Below, in pieces: positions 24,259 through 36,527 of a stretch of 64,000 bases of DNA; position 1 is the first letter of the stretch; each line of letters starts with the position of its first letter. The notes beneath the pieces were generated by a model. The model saw nothing but the letters and a program-made list of their open reading frames with translations, made no database searches and had not been told where the DNA came from. A program made the position numbers and the translations under genes. This DNA comes from Chelonoidis abingdonii. Its lineage: Eukaryota; Chordata; Testudines; Testudinidae. The DNA is taken from positions 8,824,889 to 8,888,888 of the forward strand of contig NC_133770.1 of assembly GCF_003597395.2 (NCBI RefSeq), written 5' to 3'.

Positions 24259-26893
24259 GCATCAGGGGCTTGGAGTGGTGTGGGGGATGACTTTCCTTGC
24301 TGTCCTCATTTTGTGGCTCAAGAGGGAAGAGTCATTCTCGAAGGCTGCCAAAACTGGCATAAAAACTCATCCAGCTTTAAAAGTAAATAAATAAATAAAA
24401 ATCAGACCTATCCCGTCTCCTCTTGAACTAGCTGGCAAAGAAGTCCTGGATGCCCTCCCTCCCCTTCCCCAGTTTGAAGCATTCCAGCCTTCCTAAACTG
24501 AACTTGGCTGGAGACTAACAACATGAATAAGCTTCCCCTGAACGAAAGCCAACTGGCAAGGTGCACCCTGGATGGAGCCCCCTCCATCAGTGACGAGGAA
24601 AATGGCCGGCCCAGTTCTCCTTGTTAAGCAGCGCGCTACCACTTGGGAAATAAAGACAGAAGGTCTGTTTGTAATACTGAACATACAATCCTTCCCAGCC
24701 TGAAAGACACTGGGGCTGCAGAAAATCTACCCTATTCACCAGCGTGACCTAGTTCCGTTGTCAATAGGTTAGAGCGGGCCAAAGTTGAAGGAATATCCTG
24801 ATCAGGGGCTCTCCTGCAAGGGTACAGTGAGTACCCTTTTGTCTTTTTTCCTTTCCCCCTGCCCTAGTCCCAGACTTGATACCATCTTATTATGCTTCAA
24901 GATACCTCCTCATCCGGTCTAAATCAATATAGCTCCACTGCCTTCAAAGGAGCGGCGACAGTTTACACCGGATGGGGTTCCGGCCTTGTATTTTGTGTCA
25001 CACAATCCGTGGCCTGACCTATCAGCACTGGAAACGTTTCTTCCATGAGAACGCCATGAATAGGTGTCACCGCGCTGCCGGTTCTTCACAAAGGAGCTGG
25101 GCTGGCGGATGATTATCATCCGGCCTCAAGCAAGGAAGCAGCCAAGCCCCCGGTGCCTTAATTTGCGACCCGGCGCTCTGCAGCTGAGCCACAGAAGTAA
25201 TTGTTTTCTTTACGCACGAGGATCGACATACACATGACAGATAAAGAAGATTCCCCCACAGCACCAGGTTAATTGCAACTGACTGGGAAGCAACATATTA
25301 ACATTGGTATAAACAACAGAGATAGGTGGTCAATTAGAGACACCAGTTAAGATTTGAAAGCCACATAGTTTCCAACTGAAACAGGTGGCTATGAGATTGG
25401 ATGGAAAGAAAGAAAAAAGAAAGAAAGAAAGAAAGAAAGAAAGAAATTTCTTTGGTCACACTGTATATTCTACTAATAAATGATTTACCGATGTTAGAAA
25501 CATGGTACACTGATGAGTAATATGTATTCTAGAGGATTATAATCAATCCATTTTTCCGTTGGACTTGATAACAATTAAAACATCTACTAATCATTTATTA
25601 ATCCTTTTTATATGGAGAAATGGAACCTCAGTATAAAGTGTGACTGCGTCTCCACTCTCTCCTTTGCTGGCGGCAGTTGCTAGTAACTGATTTAATTGTC
25701 CATTTTACATCCCAATTAACAAGAAGGACTTTCCTGATAACAGATGCCCCGCCAGCCAACCAGCTACAGATAGAATTTGTATAAATCTCTCTGGGAGGAT
25801 AGCTAACAAAATGAGAGAGAGAAAGCGAGTGAGAGGGATGCGGAGGAGGAGAGGAGAGAAAAAAAAAACTTAAAGGATTAGACATTAAAAAGAAGGTATT
25901 TTGTGCTAAGCTAAATATTATTTTGTTTCTATTGAAAGGGTTAAGAAAACAAAGACAGAGTTGACAATTTCTCCCCACTGGAAGCTGGGAATGGCCCACA
26001 GTGGCACAATGCTATCATTATTGCATGAGCCCATTCTCACTGGATTTTCCACAAAATCTTTAATAATTTGATTCTTTTCAGCCCCAGCAGCCAGCTGAGC
26101 TCTTTAAGAAACAGTAACAAAACCCAGAGAAAAACCCACTACTGAGAGGGAAGCTTTGGCGCAGAGTTGAGCTGAAGCCGATTAGGTTTGGCCTGAATAG
26201 AGCCAGCCAGGGCCTAGAGATGCAGCTCAGCCTGAAGTCCTCTGTTTCATTCATTCCAGTACAATATCACCACCAGAGTCCAGGCCTAGACACTAAATTA
26301 CACTATTATAGAACTAGATTGATACACAACTTTCCCTCCCAGGCTGAGTGGGACTTTTAAACAATGTTTTGGTGCCTAGTCTGCCTCTATTCAGACATTT
26401 TGAAGTATTCCATTCATATTAAGCATATCAATTCTTAATTGTGCCACACACACAAATTACAAACATGGGGATACAATCAGCTGAATTCCTGGGGGAAGGG
26501 TTGTAACAGTTCGTTAGAAACTTGTAAGGTTTTGTTGAGGTTATTTCCCAGAAGCCTCAGCAGGGGGAAATGCTTTCATAAACACAATCCATCCTGCATT
26601 GTCCCTGGATGATCCACTTTTGAGCAACGATGGGTCTCGTGTTTTAAATGTGATACACAGACATTTGACCCCCGTAGAATGTTTATGCTGGTTACCCCAT
26701 TTCTCTGAATCTCTCACTGAAGTTCCCCCGATTCCTTTGTTCCATAAATGATACCAGCATGGGCCACATGGAAGGAAAAGGCGCTCTTTAATCATTAGTT
26801 TTCTGTGGAAGAGTTGAGAAAAATGCCAAGGACTTGGATCGCTGTTTAGAATGGTTGTTTATTGAAGGGCTTTTTTATTAATCATGTTCTTAT
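24259..26893. other. Intergenic, mostly unique sequence
   Basis: No gene recognised. Few repeats apart from AAAT at about 24384 and AAAG at 25403-25446. The parts 25640-25830 and 26000-26130 are repeat-free and rich in homeodomain- and E-box-like words (TAATTG, CAGCTG), so they are reasonable candidates for conserved enhancers, but conservation cannot be tested here. Confidence 0.4.
25403..25446 (+). repeat. (GAAA)n microsatellite
   Basis: About ten GAAA units with one interrupting A-rich unit. Confidence 0.95.
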
Positions 26894-27033
26894 TTTCCAA
26901 ATAGAGTGACCAGATGTCCTGATTTTATAGGGACAGTCCTGGTATTTGAGGCTTTTTCTTATATGAGCTCCTATTACTCCCCACCCCCTGTCCCAATTTT
27001 TCACACTTGCTGTCTGGTTACCCTGTTTCCAAA
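26894..27033. mobile_element. hAT-like MITE, family B, with 8-bp target duplication
   Basis: Element 26902-27025 starts TAGAGTGACCAGATGTCC and ends GTCTGGTTACCCTG. It is flanked by an exact TTTCCAAA at 26894-26901 and 27026-27033. Same family as 24130-24250, with the interior TATAGGGACAGTCCTGGTAT better preserved. Confidence 0.88.
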
Positions 27034-29557
27034 TAATCTTACCTGTCTATTCTCTGTCAAAGGGATCATCTCCTGAGACAAGCATTGTAAAAAGTCACCT
27101 TGGACTATTCCGGGTGGAAATGGGGGTTGGGGAAAGTCTTTTAAATTCACAAAACCAAAACAACTAAAGATGGAAACACTCTGTTAAGTCATTTAGCCCA
27201 TACCCAGTATAGGGAACAGTGCAGTACATTCCAACTGTGTGTGTGTGTGTGTGTGTGCGTGTGTGTAGAATACGTGTTGCATGACTTGTGCATTCTATAC
27301 ACTGATGTATCTGTAGCTACATATGTAAATGCATCCACCCCTGTGCTTTTGTTGACATTGTTTTAATTCTTTTTATTAAAGCCTCTGCAATTACAAAAGG
27401 GAAAAGGAAAGGCAATTCATCTATTTTGACTTAGAAACAGCTAAAAAGCCACCCATCCATCCTGCTGCCATCACACAAAATTACAGACATTATATACTTT
27501 GCATCCTCCTCTGCCTTGTCCCTTTACAAAAAGCAGCACTCAAATAAACCAGCCGGGCTTCATCCCCAGCATCCCCCCAACCCTCAGATTGTCAGGAAAT
27601 GTTACATACAACTCAAAAAGTACAATATGCACATTCGGTTAAAAACTCAGGGCCACTAAAAACAGCATGCATGCATACAAACGCACACACACAAATAAAA
27701 TGAAAAATTAAGATGATTTTAAAAAAAAGGTGACTTTTAACATGTTATAGGAGTTTGGCTTATCTTTGATATATTTCATGAATGGACACTAGTTTGCAAG
27801 AGATGGGACATAGGTGTCATTTCTAATATTAGTATATTTCTCCATTGCAAGTAGTTCCTGGGCTTTATTATAATAACAGAGATGTTGTCAGGCAGCTGCT
27901 TCTACTCAATGTCTTTACTCCTCTGGCAGTTCATAATAAGTATTGTGAAAGTGAGTCATGAGAACTTTTACCTGCACTATCTTCTTAAAGGCCACATTCT
28001 GCCTTCAGTTACTCCAGAGGTACATTTGTGTTGATGTCCGAGTGCGTGATATGTTTTGTCATGTTTGCACACATGTGCATACCTAGATGTGTGAGTGCAT
28101 ATGCAATGTGCGCTTGTGTTGCACTCTTGTAACATTTCATTAAGCCGGCTGAAGAAATCATTAGCATTGCAACACACGGAATGACCCCAAAACATCTGAA
28201 AGCTGTGATTGCTTGCAGAGAAAAACAAAAGAACCAAGGAGACAAGAAAGCAGCAATTAGAAGAGAAAGAATGAGCTCCGGTGTCAAGTCACAGATCTGT
28301 AAGAATACACAAATTGTCCTGATTTCTGGTTTCTTTAGAGAGACAGTAATTAAATGGAAAGCTACAGTAGGAGGGTTACACTGTTCCTACACATCCAGGG
28401 ATCTGATTCCCATGTGCTTTTGTTCTGGTGTAGGTTCATTGATGTCAGTGGAGTTCTTCCTGATTTCCTTCAGCTTCAGAGAAGAATCAGGCCTCATATT
28501 TTTGAACACAGTACAGTTGCAAAATGCCTTTTTTTTAATTGCAAATTTCACTTGCTTTACAGGGAAATTAATGATTATGGGGGGGAAATAATGTGAGGTG
28601 AAACGCAGAAAAATAACAGATTAAAAATATCTAACCTGGTGTTGAGTAGGGTCACTAGCTACCAAATCATTGAAACGGGGGTCAGAGCGCCATCAGCATG
28701 CAGGATACTAATCAAACACCAAAAGTGGTTTCATTGGCCAGGTTGGGCACAGACAATGAGGTTGGAGGAAGCATTTTGGCTGTTACAGACTGGGGAAAAA
28801 AATATAATAAAGCAAATTTTATTGGAAAATGACAGTCTTTGCCCTATATCTAACAGGGGGGATGACACAGAGCCTGACCTGGCCCTTCGATCCAAATTCA
28901 GATCCATCCCAAATGGTTTCCAAGCCCTCTCCTTTCCCGCCCCAAAATGTGAGTCAATGGTTTAGGGTTATTTTCATTTTCACTGGCCTCCTAACTTTGC
29001 AGGCAGATAATGGAGGTACCCAAATACTGCAGGAAAACAGTTCTTTTGGTATGTCCCTGCACATCACAAAGCACTGGAAATCTCACAGAAAACAAAAACA
29101 AACAAGCTCATCTGATTTCCAGACCACAGAAGTTCAATTCCAAACCCTATAGATCCCGCCATCCGTTTGGAGGATCATCCATCACTAACGTGCACCGGCA
29201 GCTTTCTCCACCTCTGCTCTCCAAACGTACTTCAGCACTAAAGGTCTGATCTGATGCCCAACACCAAGCTATAGAAGCCCAGTGCAGATGTGGAAGGGGG
29301 AGGGTCATGTAGGACACACCCATAACATTGATCATTGCACTCTCAGATGACAACGAGGAGGAAGCTGGTTTGTCCTGCCAGCAATAGTTCAGGCCATGCT
29401 GGGTCTGGGTGGGGACTGGAGAAGCATGGTGGCCTATCAAAATGGCACATCATCAAGTTACCACCCAAGTCCAACACCCATCTTTTCTTTCAGAACAGCA
29501 TGCAAAGTGATTTGGAATATCTTTGGTATCCCGAACCCAGCCACATGAGAAAAAGGT
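27034..29557. other. Intergenic, no gene recognised
   Basis: A largely unique stretch with the TG microsatellite near its left end. 28120-28290 is repeat-free and looks like a possible conserved non-coding block. 28385-28500 holds a foldback-type repeat (TCTGATTCCCATGTGC ... GAAGAATCAGGCCTC). Overlapping open frames at 28181-28591, 28639-28965 and 28829-29152 lack domains. Confidence 0.4.
27236..27266 (+). repeat. (TG)n microsatellite
   Basis: Dinucleotide TG repeat of about 15 units with a single GC interruption. Confidence 0.95.
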
Positions 29558-29800
29558 GGGCCCAGTGATTAGAGGACTAACCTGGGATTCAGGAGACCTG
29601 CGTTCAGCTCCTTGCCCGGAGGTCGACTTCCTGTGTGACCTTGGGCAAGTCACTTAGCCACTCTGTGGCTCAGTTTTCCCATCTGTAAAATGGGGATAAT
29701 ATCACTGCCTGACCTCAGAGGGGTGGAATGATTATAAATACACTAAAGATTCTGAGGTACTCAGATTCTCTGGTAAGGGCAGGTATTTAAGTGCCTGAAT
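29558..29800 (+). mobile_element. CORE/MIR-like SINE, nearly full length
   Basis: CCAGTGATTAGAGGACTAAC (A box region), GCGTTCAGCTCC (worn B box), TGTGTGACCTTGGGCAAGTC, TCTGTAAAATGGGGATAATA and the tail ACTAAAGATTCTGAGGTACT. The most complete copy of this family in the window, in sense orientation. Confidence 0.85.
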
Positions 29801-29969
29801 GGTATACTATGGCAGTTGGCAAGACTGAAATTTTCTTCCTGATTGTCAGTTTATACCTTGAAGCATGAGAATTAATAGCTAGTTTTAACCCTGGCACAAC
29901 TGTGGATGTTATTCTTATCCACGTTAATGTCAATGTTTAAAAATAAATTGATGTTGTCCATTGCTGTTT

Positions 29970-30200
29970 TGCAGTGTTGTTGTAGCTGTGTTGATCTGGG
30001 GATATTAGAGCAACAAGAAGGGTGAGGTAATATCTTTTACTGGACCAACGTTTATTGGTGAACAGGACAAGCTTTCAAACTCCACAGAGCTCTTCTTCAG
30101 GTTAGAGGAAAAGCTCTGTGGGGCTCGAAAGCTTGTCCTTTCACCAACAGACATTGGTCCAATAAAAGATATTGCCTCAGCCACCTCGTCTCTCTCAATT
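29970..30200. mobile_element. Two Penelope-like element termini in head-to-head inversion, with hammerhead-like cores
   Basis: The minus-strand half (30100 down to about 29970) and the plus-strand half (30101 to about 30200) are copies of one sequence, meeting in an inverted repeat (GGACAAGCTTTC ... GAAAGCTTGTCC). On the minus strand CTGAAGA is followed by an extra A, an AGAGCTC-type stem and GAAA: a hammerhead ribozyme core arrangement. The plus half keeps the stem and GAAA but has lost the CTGA part. Both continue into ACCAACAGACATTGGTCC and AAAAGATATT blocks. PLE assignment is by resemblance. Confidence 0.6.
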
Positions 30201-31105
30201 TTTAAAACACATATTCAGCTATTTGCCTCACTGACATACTGCAGCAATGAGTTCCACAGATTAATTACATGTTGTGCCCCAAAAGATATTGCTTTGATGC
30301 TACTTAGATTCCTTGCCTTTTAATGTGGAGTATCCTTTCACTCTTGTTTTATGGAATGGGATTAATGAGATCCCAGCTACCAGTTGTTATTCTGTACCTC
30401 TCCTTTTCAGAGCAAACAGCTATCCACTTCTTATATGAAACTCCAACACAAGAGCAAGCCAGATCCTGCCCTGAGTTACTTCCCATCCACCCCCCATGTG
30501 GCCCCATTTAGCTTTGAAGGGTTACAGGAGTGTAACTCAGGATGGAATCTGGCCCTAGGGTTGCAGTCCAGTCCAGCAGGCGCCCAGGCTAAAATCACTT
30601 CCAGCAAGTGACTCATAGGGCTGTGCGCTAGGAGAGAGTTTGCTCAGGGCTACGTACCAGTGGTGGCCCCAGACTGTCTCAATCCTTTTCTTTTCACTAT
30701 TTATTTATTTCTTTATTTACTTATTTGCTGCATTTTTTCTGGCATTTCTCAACGTGTTTTTTCTTGCATTACATTTCTTGAGGAAGGCTGCGTGATGAGC
30801 AGCAAATCATTATTAATTCCTCTGGTATTCATTCTAATAGCATTAACTCCATGTACTCCACACCCCAAACCACTCCTGTTTAAAAGCTCAGAAGCCCCCT
30901 CAGTGAATGTAGCCTTGAGACGGCATGAGAACTATAAGATACTACAAGATACTGGAGGGGAGTCCATAGGCTTCCAAGTAGCAATTTGTAAAGACTGACA
31001 GTTGGAATTTGTATTACACTAGAGGCCTCAACTGAGATCAGGGCAGATTCTGCTCCATGAGGTACAAACACAGAGTGAAAGTTAGTCCTTGATCTTATTA
31101 TCTAA
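30201..31105. other. Intergenic, no gene recognised
   Basis: 30195-30420 may be another worn CR1 piece. TTTATTTATTTCTTTATTTA near 30701 is a simple repeat. The open frame at 30660-30998 has no recognised domain. Confidence 0.4.
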
Positions 31106-31109
31106 ATAC

Positions 31110-31290
31110 ATAAAAGATATAGATTCAGAGGAAAGGAGCATTATTAGCCTCAGTTCACCAATGGGAAACTGAGGCACAGAGTGATTAAGTGACTTGCCCA
31201 AGGTCACAAAAGGAGCTTGCGATACAGCCATGAGTTGAAGCTAGTTGGTCTGAGTCTCAGTCCAAAGCTTTATCCACTTGACCGTCTTTC
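31110..31290 (-). mobile_element. CORE/MIR-like SINE
   Basis: GGGAAACTGAGGCACAGAG, AGTGACTTGCCCAAGGTCAC and TTATCCACTTGACCGTCTT are the reversed MIR-like core and head. Confidence 0.8.
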
Positions 31291-31479
31291 CTGTGATGAT
31301 ATAACTAATTAACTAGAAGGGGTTCTATCCCCATTTACTGTAATGCAGCATCAATGCGCAACATTGTTTAAGATGAGACTTTGTGTTGTGTCGGCAGGGA
31401 AAGTGAGACACACCAGATCTAGGTGTGGGTAATAATAAAAGAAATATGCAGGATATGAACCAAAAGAAAATAGTAGAAG

Positions 31480-31690
31480 TAGCAGAAAATTGGACTTTTT
31501 TCCTGTGGAAATTTCAACTTTTTGCTGAAATACCAGAAACCAGTTTCTTTCAGCAATTTAAACATTTGCTGCTGAAAACTGAAAAAAATGGTGGTTTCCA
31601 GCCAAATTTTTTTTTCAGTTTTTGGTTTTCTAACAAAAAATGAAAAGCTGACACTTCCTATGAAAATTGGAAAACTCAGATGTCCATTGG
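31480..31690. mobile_element. AT-rich MITE-like repeat
   Basis: Blocks such as GGAAATTTCAACTTTTTGC and TTTCAGTTTTTGG resemble the interior of the element at 48135-48548. The ends are not identifiable. Confidence 0.35.
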
Positions 31691-32494
31691 AACAAAAGTT
31701 CTGATGGACTAATTTCCACCAGTTCCAGAGAACAGATTACTCTCAGAGCTATTTTGCCATCTCTGTGATGCTGGCGCATGAGCAAACAGAACCATGTTAC
31801 CTTCAACTCCATTAGGAACAAGAAGAGAGTGTGTAGGACTCAGAATATGCCACACGGAAAAAAGATAAAATGGGCAGGAAGGAATAATCCCAGTCCAAAA
31901 TGTGGCTTCAACAATGGGCTGGAAGTTGGTGGGGATGGGAGGGAGCATGAAAGCTCTAATAAAAATATCATGTGCTTGATTCTTCTCACATACTGATATA
32001 GATCAGGAGTAACTTCCCTGACACCAATAGAATTACAATTGTGCAAAAAGAGAATTTTGCCCCTCTGTTTACCGATATAGCACCTTTACATTAGGAATTT
32101 AATCCATTTTGCAACCTTAGTGGGGTAAGCCCACTAGGCTACATTTCACTGTGTACAGATGAGAATTGCGATGGTCCGTTCTAGCTTTGGAATGTAGAAA
32201 ATGGTGTTAGATAAAAATATTACATACTCGTAACATGACTTTATTTCTTAGAATTCAGAATCATAGAACACAAGAACCAAATCCAGAAAGAGACAAAGCA
32301 GGCTGCACCCTAAAACAGAGACACACCTCACTTCCCCTTATCCTAGCCTGGCTCTCTGCAGAACTGACTCTGATCACATGCTTCAATACACAGCCCCTTA
32401 GCCTGCACGCAGGACCAGGTAAGCCTCGTACTCTTAAAGTGATTGCTTGCAATTCCAAACACAATCTACAATATGCCATACAGAACACCCCTGT

Positions 32495-32620
32495 GCTTAA
32501 GTATCGGTATCCCCATTTCACAGATGGGGAAACTGAAGCAAGGAGGTTTCTCCAACTTCGCAGGGTCCAAGTTGCAGTAACTAGTGGCCTGAATGCTAGC
32601 TCATGCTCTTTCAGAAGCAC
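32495..32620 (-). mobile_element. CORE/MIR-like SINE fragment
   Basis: CCCATTTCACAGATGGGGAA, then ACTGAAGCAAGG and GCAGGGTCCAAG: reversed MIR-like core, diverged. The open frames on both strands over 32235-32711 include this repeat and are not supported as genes. Confidence 0.55.
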
Positions 32621-33365
32621 ACTCCACCCAACAGCTCACTGTGGTGCTTTTAAATACCTTTTCCATGATTGTCAGATGTTGTCATTCTTCAGATCATATG
32701 CCAAGCACTAACTCACAAGTGTTTGGAAGAAACTTTCCTTGTGGGCTGGTAGTGCTATATCTGGCTATTACACAGGGCTTCCTGCTCTGAAGCAGCGGTA
32801 CTGGGCGACTGTAGGCTCTCAGGCTAGACAATCCACTGGTCTGATAAAGTGTGGCAGTTCCTGTGTATATTATGTTATGTGCTATCACATAGATAGAATG
32901 CACTAAACATTGCCGACACTTTTGGGTGCTCTACTGACACCCAAGGGTTTGCTGGTGCTTTTCATATTTCCTATCCTCTCAAACAAAAAATAATCCTTTA
33001 CAAGCACTGATGTGACACATCCCATCAGGTAACTAATGCTTTGGTATTTTCCATGGCTGCAGAGAGGCTTTTGGAAAGAAAATAAAAGTCTCTTTTCTTA
33101 AACTTTTTTTCCAAGTGTCTTGCTTCAGGAATTTACTTGAGGGCATATTTTGTGTACCAGTGTCAAGAGTTTGGTTTTTTCCATCTTTTTTTTTTTAATT
33201 CCTGCATAGCAAAGTCATTGGCAGGGGTTTCTCTTGTGAAAAGAAAGAAGTTAATTCAAACATTTTAGGGAACTGGAGGAGAGAAAAAATGTTTGAAATA
33301 GTGCATGAGTAAGTCATGTCAAAGCTGCTAAGGAAAAGAGGATCGATCATCTTGAACCCAATCAA

Positions 33366-33636
33366 CAGTGTTGTCAACTTATCCCAAGTCTTGCAATATT
33401 TGGTGTCTTTCTAAAGCCTCAGCTCCTGGACTCATGTGATTATGTCAGAACAGCAGCTTTCATTTAAAATAAGAGTAAGTTTCTAGTCCTCAGGGTGGAA
33501 GAGAAAAGCTTGGAAACACCAGCTGTACAGGCTCAAAACCAGAAAGGAAATAAAGAACCCCAGAATCTCAAGATTTTGTCAGACAATGTCATGATCTGGG
33601 AGAGGGCTGACTCATGATTTTGGGTTGGCAATACTG
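33366..33636 (-). mobile_element. Miniature DNA transposon, family A
   Basis: Starts CAGTGTTGTCAACTTATCC and ends GGGTTGGCAATACTG. 271 bp with clear 13-bp inverted ends, in the opposite orientation to 970-1252. The flanks AATCAA and AGTCAA match at 5 of 6 bases, too weak to call a target duplication. Confidence 0.7.
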
Positions 33637-33899
33637 AGTCAACCTCTTCTTACTTCATACACCTGATAGCCTTTTGCAAGCTTGGAGAGATGTTTCTGTT
33701 TACCTCCCCGGCCTCCCCCCAACCAACAGACAGGCAGAAATGCACAGGGCCTGATTTGCCAGCTCCATTGCTGTGTTATGTTAGGTGGCAGCAGTTTATA
33801 GCCACTTCACACAGGGGCAAAGCATTGCAGACTAAGACCTACTACAGGCTGGGGACACTGCTGCCCTCACTAACTTTGCACAATTCACAACACTGGCAG

Positions 33900-34130
33900 A
33901 GAACTGGTGGTCCCATGATTTGGGCACTAGTCTAGGACTTGGAAGAGCTGAGTTCAAGTCCTTACTGTGACCCAAACATCCTCTGTGACCTTAGACAAGA
34001 TTCTTTGTGCCTAATTTTCCATGATGGGAATAATGCTTCCCTACTTCAAGCAACCTTGTGAGGATAAATTCACTAAAGATTGTGAGATGCTCAGATATGA
34101 GGGTGACAGGGAAAATATAAGTACCTAAGA
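33900..34130 (+). mobile_element. CORE/MIR-like SINE, nearly full length
   Basis: GCACTAGTCTAGGACTTGG, GAGTTCAAGTCC (B box), CTCTGTGACCTTAGACAAG and the tail CACTAAAGATTGTGAGATGC. Sense orientation. Confidence 0.8.
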
Positions 34131-35925
34131 AAGATGTGGCTCCTGATTTATACCTGTGTGTATGGCAGGTGGAGCAGGATCTCTAGGGCTAGATTGGGCT
34201 CTCAGTTACTTCTGAGAAATGCGGTGACTTCAAGACAGTTGCAGGAGTGTAAGGGGGAGCAACGTACAGCCACATTCTGGTCTCTGCCAAACTGGTGTGA
34301 ACCCACCCTTCCTCCGTTGGCCTCAGTGGAGTTACATCAGTGAGAGGAGAACTGCTGTCCACATGGGGCCAAATTCTTGCCTAAGGTATTGTCTGCATTA
34401 GGAATATGCCCCAATTCCAGCTATCCACGGCCAGCCACCCAAATCCTGGTGCATAGCCAGGTTGGCCCCGGAGCCAGGCCTAAGCAACACCCAAGTTCCT
34501 ATGAGCTCCATGGAGTTACTAAGGATTTTCACCAGCAGAACGGTGAGAAGGGGCAGGCCTGGTTTAAAGACGAGCATGATCCACGGCTGTGCTTTCCCAC
34601 CTCTTGAACAAAAATATTTACAGCCTTAATTGAAAGGAGAAAGAAATTCTCCAGTGCCCTTATCCCTAATAACTGAGGAAATGGGGCCCAATCAGGTATG
34701 AGACTGTGACCAAAGGGAGATCAAGCTGTTAGCAGGTACTTGAGAGAGAGGGGCTTCAGGGCGGACAGGCTGCAGGCATGGGAATTGTTTGTATCCACCC
34801 CCTTGCCCCCATCCAGGTTGGCTAATGACCGTATAAAGAGCAGGGGGAGGTTTTAATGGCAGGCAGCTCCCCTAGCCACACACAAAAAACCACCCCACAA
34901 TAACTCTCCTCTGTTTAACTTCTCAGTCCCACCTCCCACCATCAGAGCTCTCCCCTTCCAAGGAGAAGAGCCTGGAGGCGAGATGCGGCCGCATATCTAT
35001 GAGCCCCTACTGCTGTGGGCGGTACCGTTAGAGCTGTTTTCCCAGGCTTGGGCCTTTCCTCAGAAAAATGTCACACCACTGGGCGAATAAGGTTGGTGTT
35101 GTCTCCCCTTGGCCTTTGATGTCACCAATTACTGCTGGAAAGCAGCCCTAGGATCTGGGAACCTCTGGGAGGGTGACATTTTGGTAGTCGTGGTATCGTA
35201 TTCTGTCCCCAGATGAGATAAACCAAAGGTGTCCAGAGGAAGGTTTGGTAACAATATCTCCACCCACCCGCAACAGCCAGACTGCTGAGCTGTGTAGTGG
35301 GTCACAGACCATAAAAGCCAGCAGCTCTGAGACACCTGATCTAGCCCCCTCAGCTCAGGTTGCTCTCTGCAGCATGTCACCAGAAGGAGCGGCAGTCCTG
35401 AGTTTGGAACAGTGGTTCGTACTGGGGTAGCACCTAAAGTTCCCAGCTGGGGATCCGCAGCCCATTGGGCTAGAGGCAGTCCATAAGACGCCCCAAATAG
35501 CTGACCATGTAAGTGACAGTACAGCTCTCTGCACTGCAGCTAAGGGCCCAGGATGGGTAAAGTAAGAAATAAATGGCCATTTGGCCCAAGCAAAAAGCAA
35601 GAGGAGGGGCTGATAGAAAGGAGGGTGACACCCAAGTCAGTGCTGCCATTCATAGGCCAGTCCGACCTCCCTCTTCAGCCATGGGACTACAAGGACCATT
35701 CCAATTTGCAGCACGTGTACCCTTTGTTACATACTCTGACTGGACCAGGGAGCTCCAGTGAACTCCTGGTCTCCTCTCCTGCCAGCCAGACCCTCACACA
35801 TCCTAGCCCAATCCTTCCAACTCCCCCAAACTCAAACCAAGTCTTGAACCTTTGCTCTGAAGCAGAACGCGCCCACGCACACTTACAGCCAACCTGGAGT
35901 TAGCAAGCTCAGCGTCCTTGTCCCA
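34131..35925. other. Intergenic, no gene recognised
   Basis: No exon or RNA gene found. 35415-35530 (GGGGTAGCACCTAAAG ...) resembles a SINE-tail block seen at 18425 and 45340. Open frames at 35129-35380 (-) and 35553-35903 (+) show no domain. Confidence 0.4.
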
Positions 35926-36215
35926 GGCCACGTCTAGACTACGCACCGTATCGGCGCGTTAAAATCGATTGCTCGGGGATCGATATATCGCATCTGATCT
36001 AGACGGGATATATCGATCCCTGAGCGCACTTATATCGATTCCGGAACTCCACCAAAACCAACAGAGTTCCGGAATCGACATGGCGAGCCGCGGACATCGA
36101 TCCCGCGCGGTGAAGATGGGTGATAAATCGATTTTAGATATTCGATTTCAGCTACACATTCTCGTAGCTGAAATTGCGTATCTAAAATCGATTTCGGCGT
36201 AGTGTAGACCTGGCC
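35926..36215 (-). mobile_element. Young GTCTAC-type MITE (Harbinger-like), copy 1
   Basis: 290-bp element from GGCCACGTCTAGACTACG to GTAGTGTAGACCTGGCC, packed with ATCGAT and other CpG words and with internal inverted blocks around TATATCGAT. High CpG retention implies recent insertion. It carries a non-coding 77-residue frame. It is the reverse complement of copy 2, 18 bp away. Harbinger-like assignment rests on the end sequence and the 3-bp TSDs of its relatives. Confidence 0.75.
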
Positions 36216-36233
36216 CCGAGGAGTCTGTTCTGA

Positions 36234-36524
36234 GGCCAGGTCTACACTACGTGCGAAAATCGATTTTAGATACGCAATTCAGCTATGAGAATAGCGTAGC
36301 TGAAATCGAAATCTAAAATCGATTTACTCACCCGTCTACACCGCGCGGATCGATGTCCGCGGCTCGCCATGTCGATTCGGAGACTCCGTTGGTTTTGGTG
36401 GAGTTCCAGAATCGATATAAGCGCACTCAGGGATCGATATATCCCGTCTAGATCAGATGCGATATATCGATCCCCGAGCAATCGATTTTAACGCGCCGAT
36501 ACGGCACGTAGTCTAGACGTGGCT
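36234..36524 (+). mobile_element. Young GTCTAC-type MITE (Harbinger-like), copy 2
   Basis: 291-bp copy from GGCCAGGTCTACACTACG to GTCTAGACGTGGCT, flanked by TGA at 36231-36233 and 36525-36527, a likely 3-bp target duplication. By eye well over 90 percent identical to the reversed copy 1; differences are mostly CpG transitions and single-base indels. Confidence 0.78.
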
Positions 36525-36527
36525 TGA

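Noticed and set aside
32235..32711. 158-residue (+) and 119-residue (-) open frames as genes
   Set aside because: They overlap on opposite strands and include a MIR-like SINE at 32495-32620; no domain is visible.
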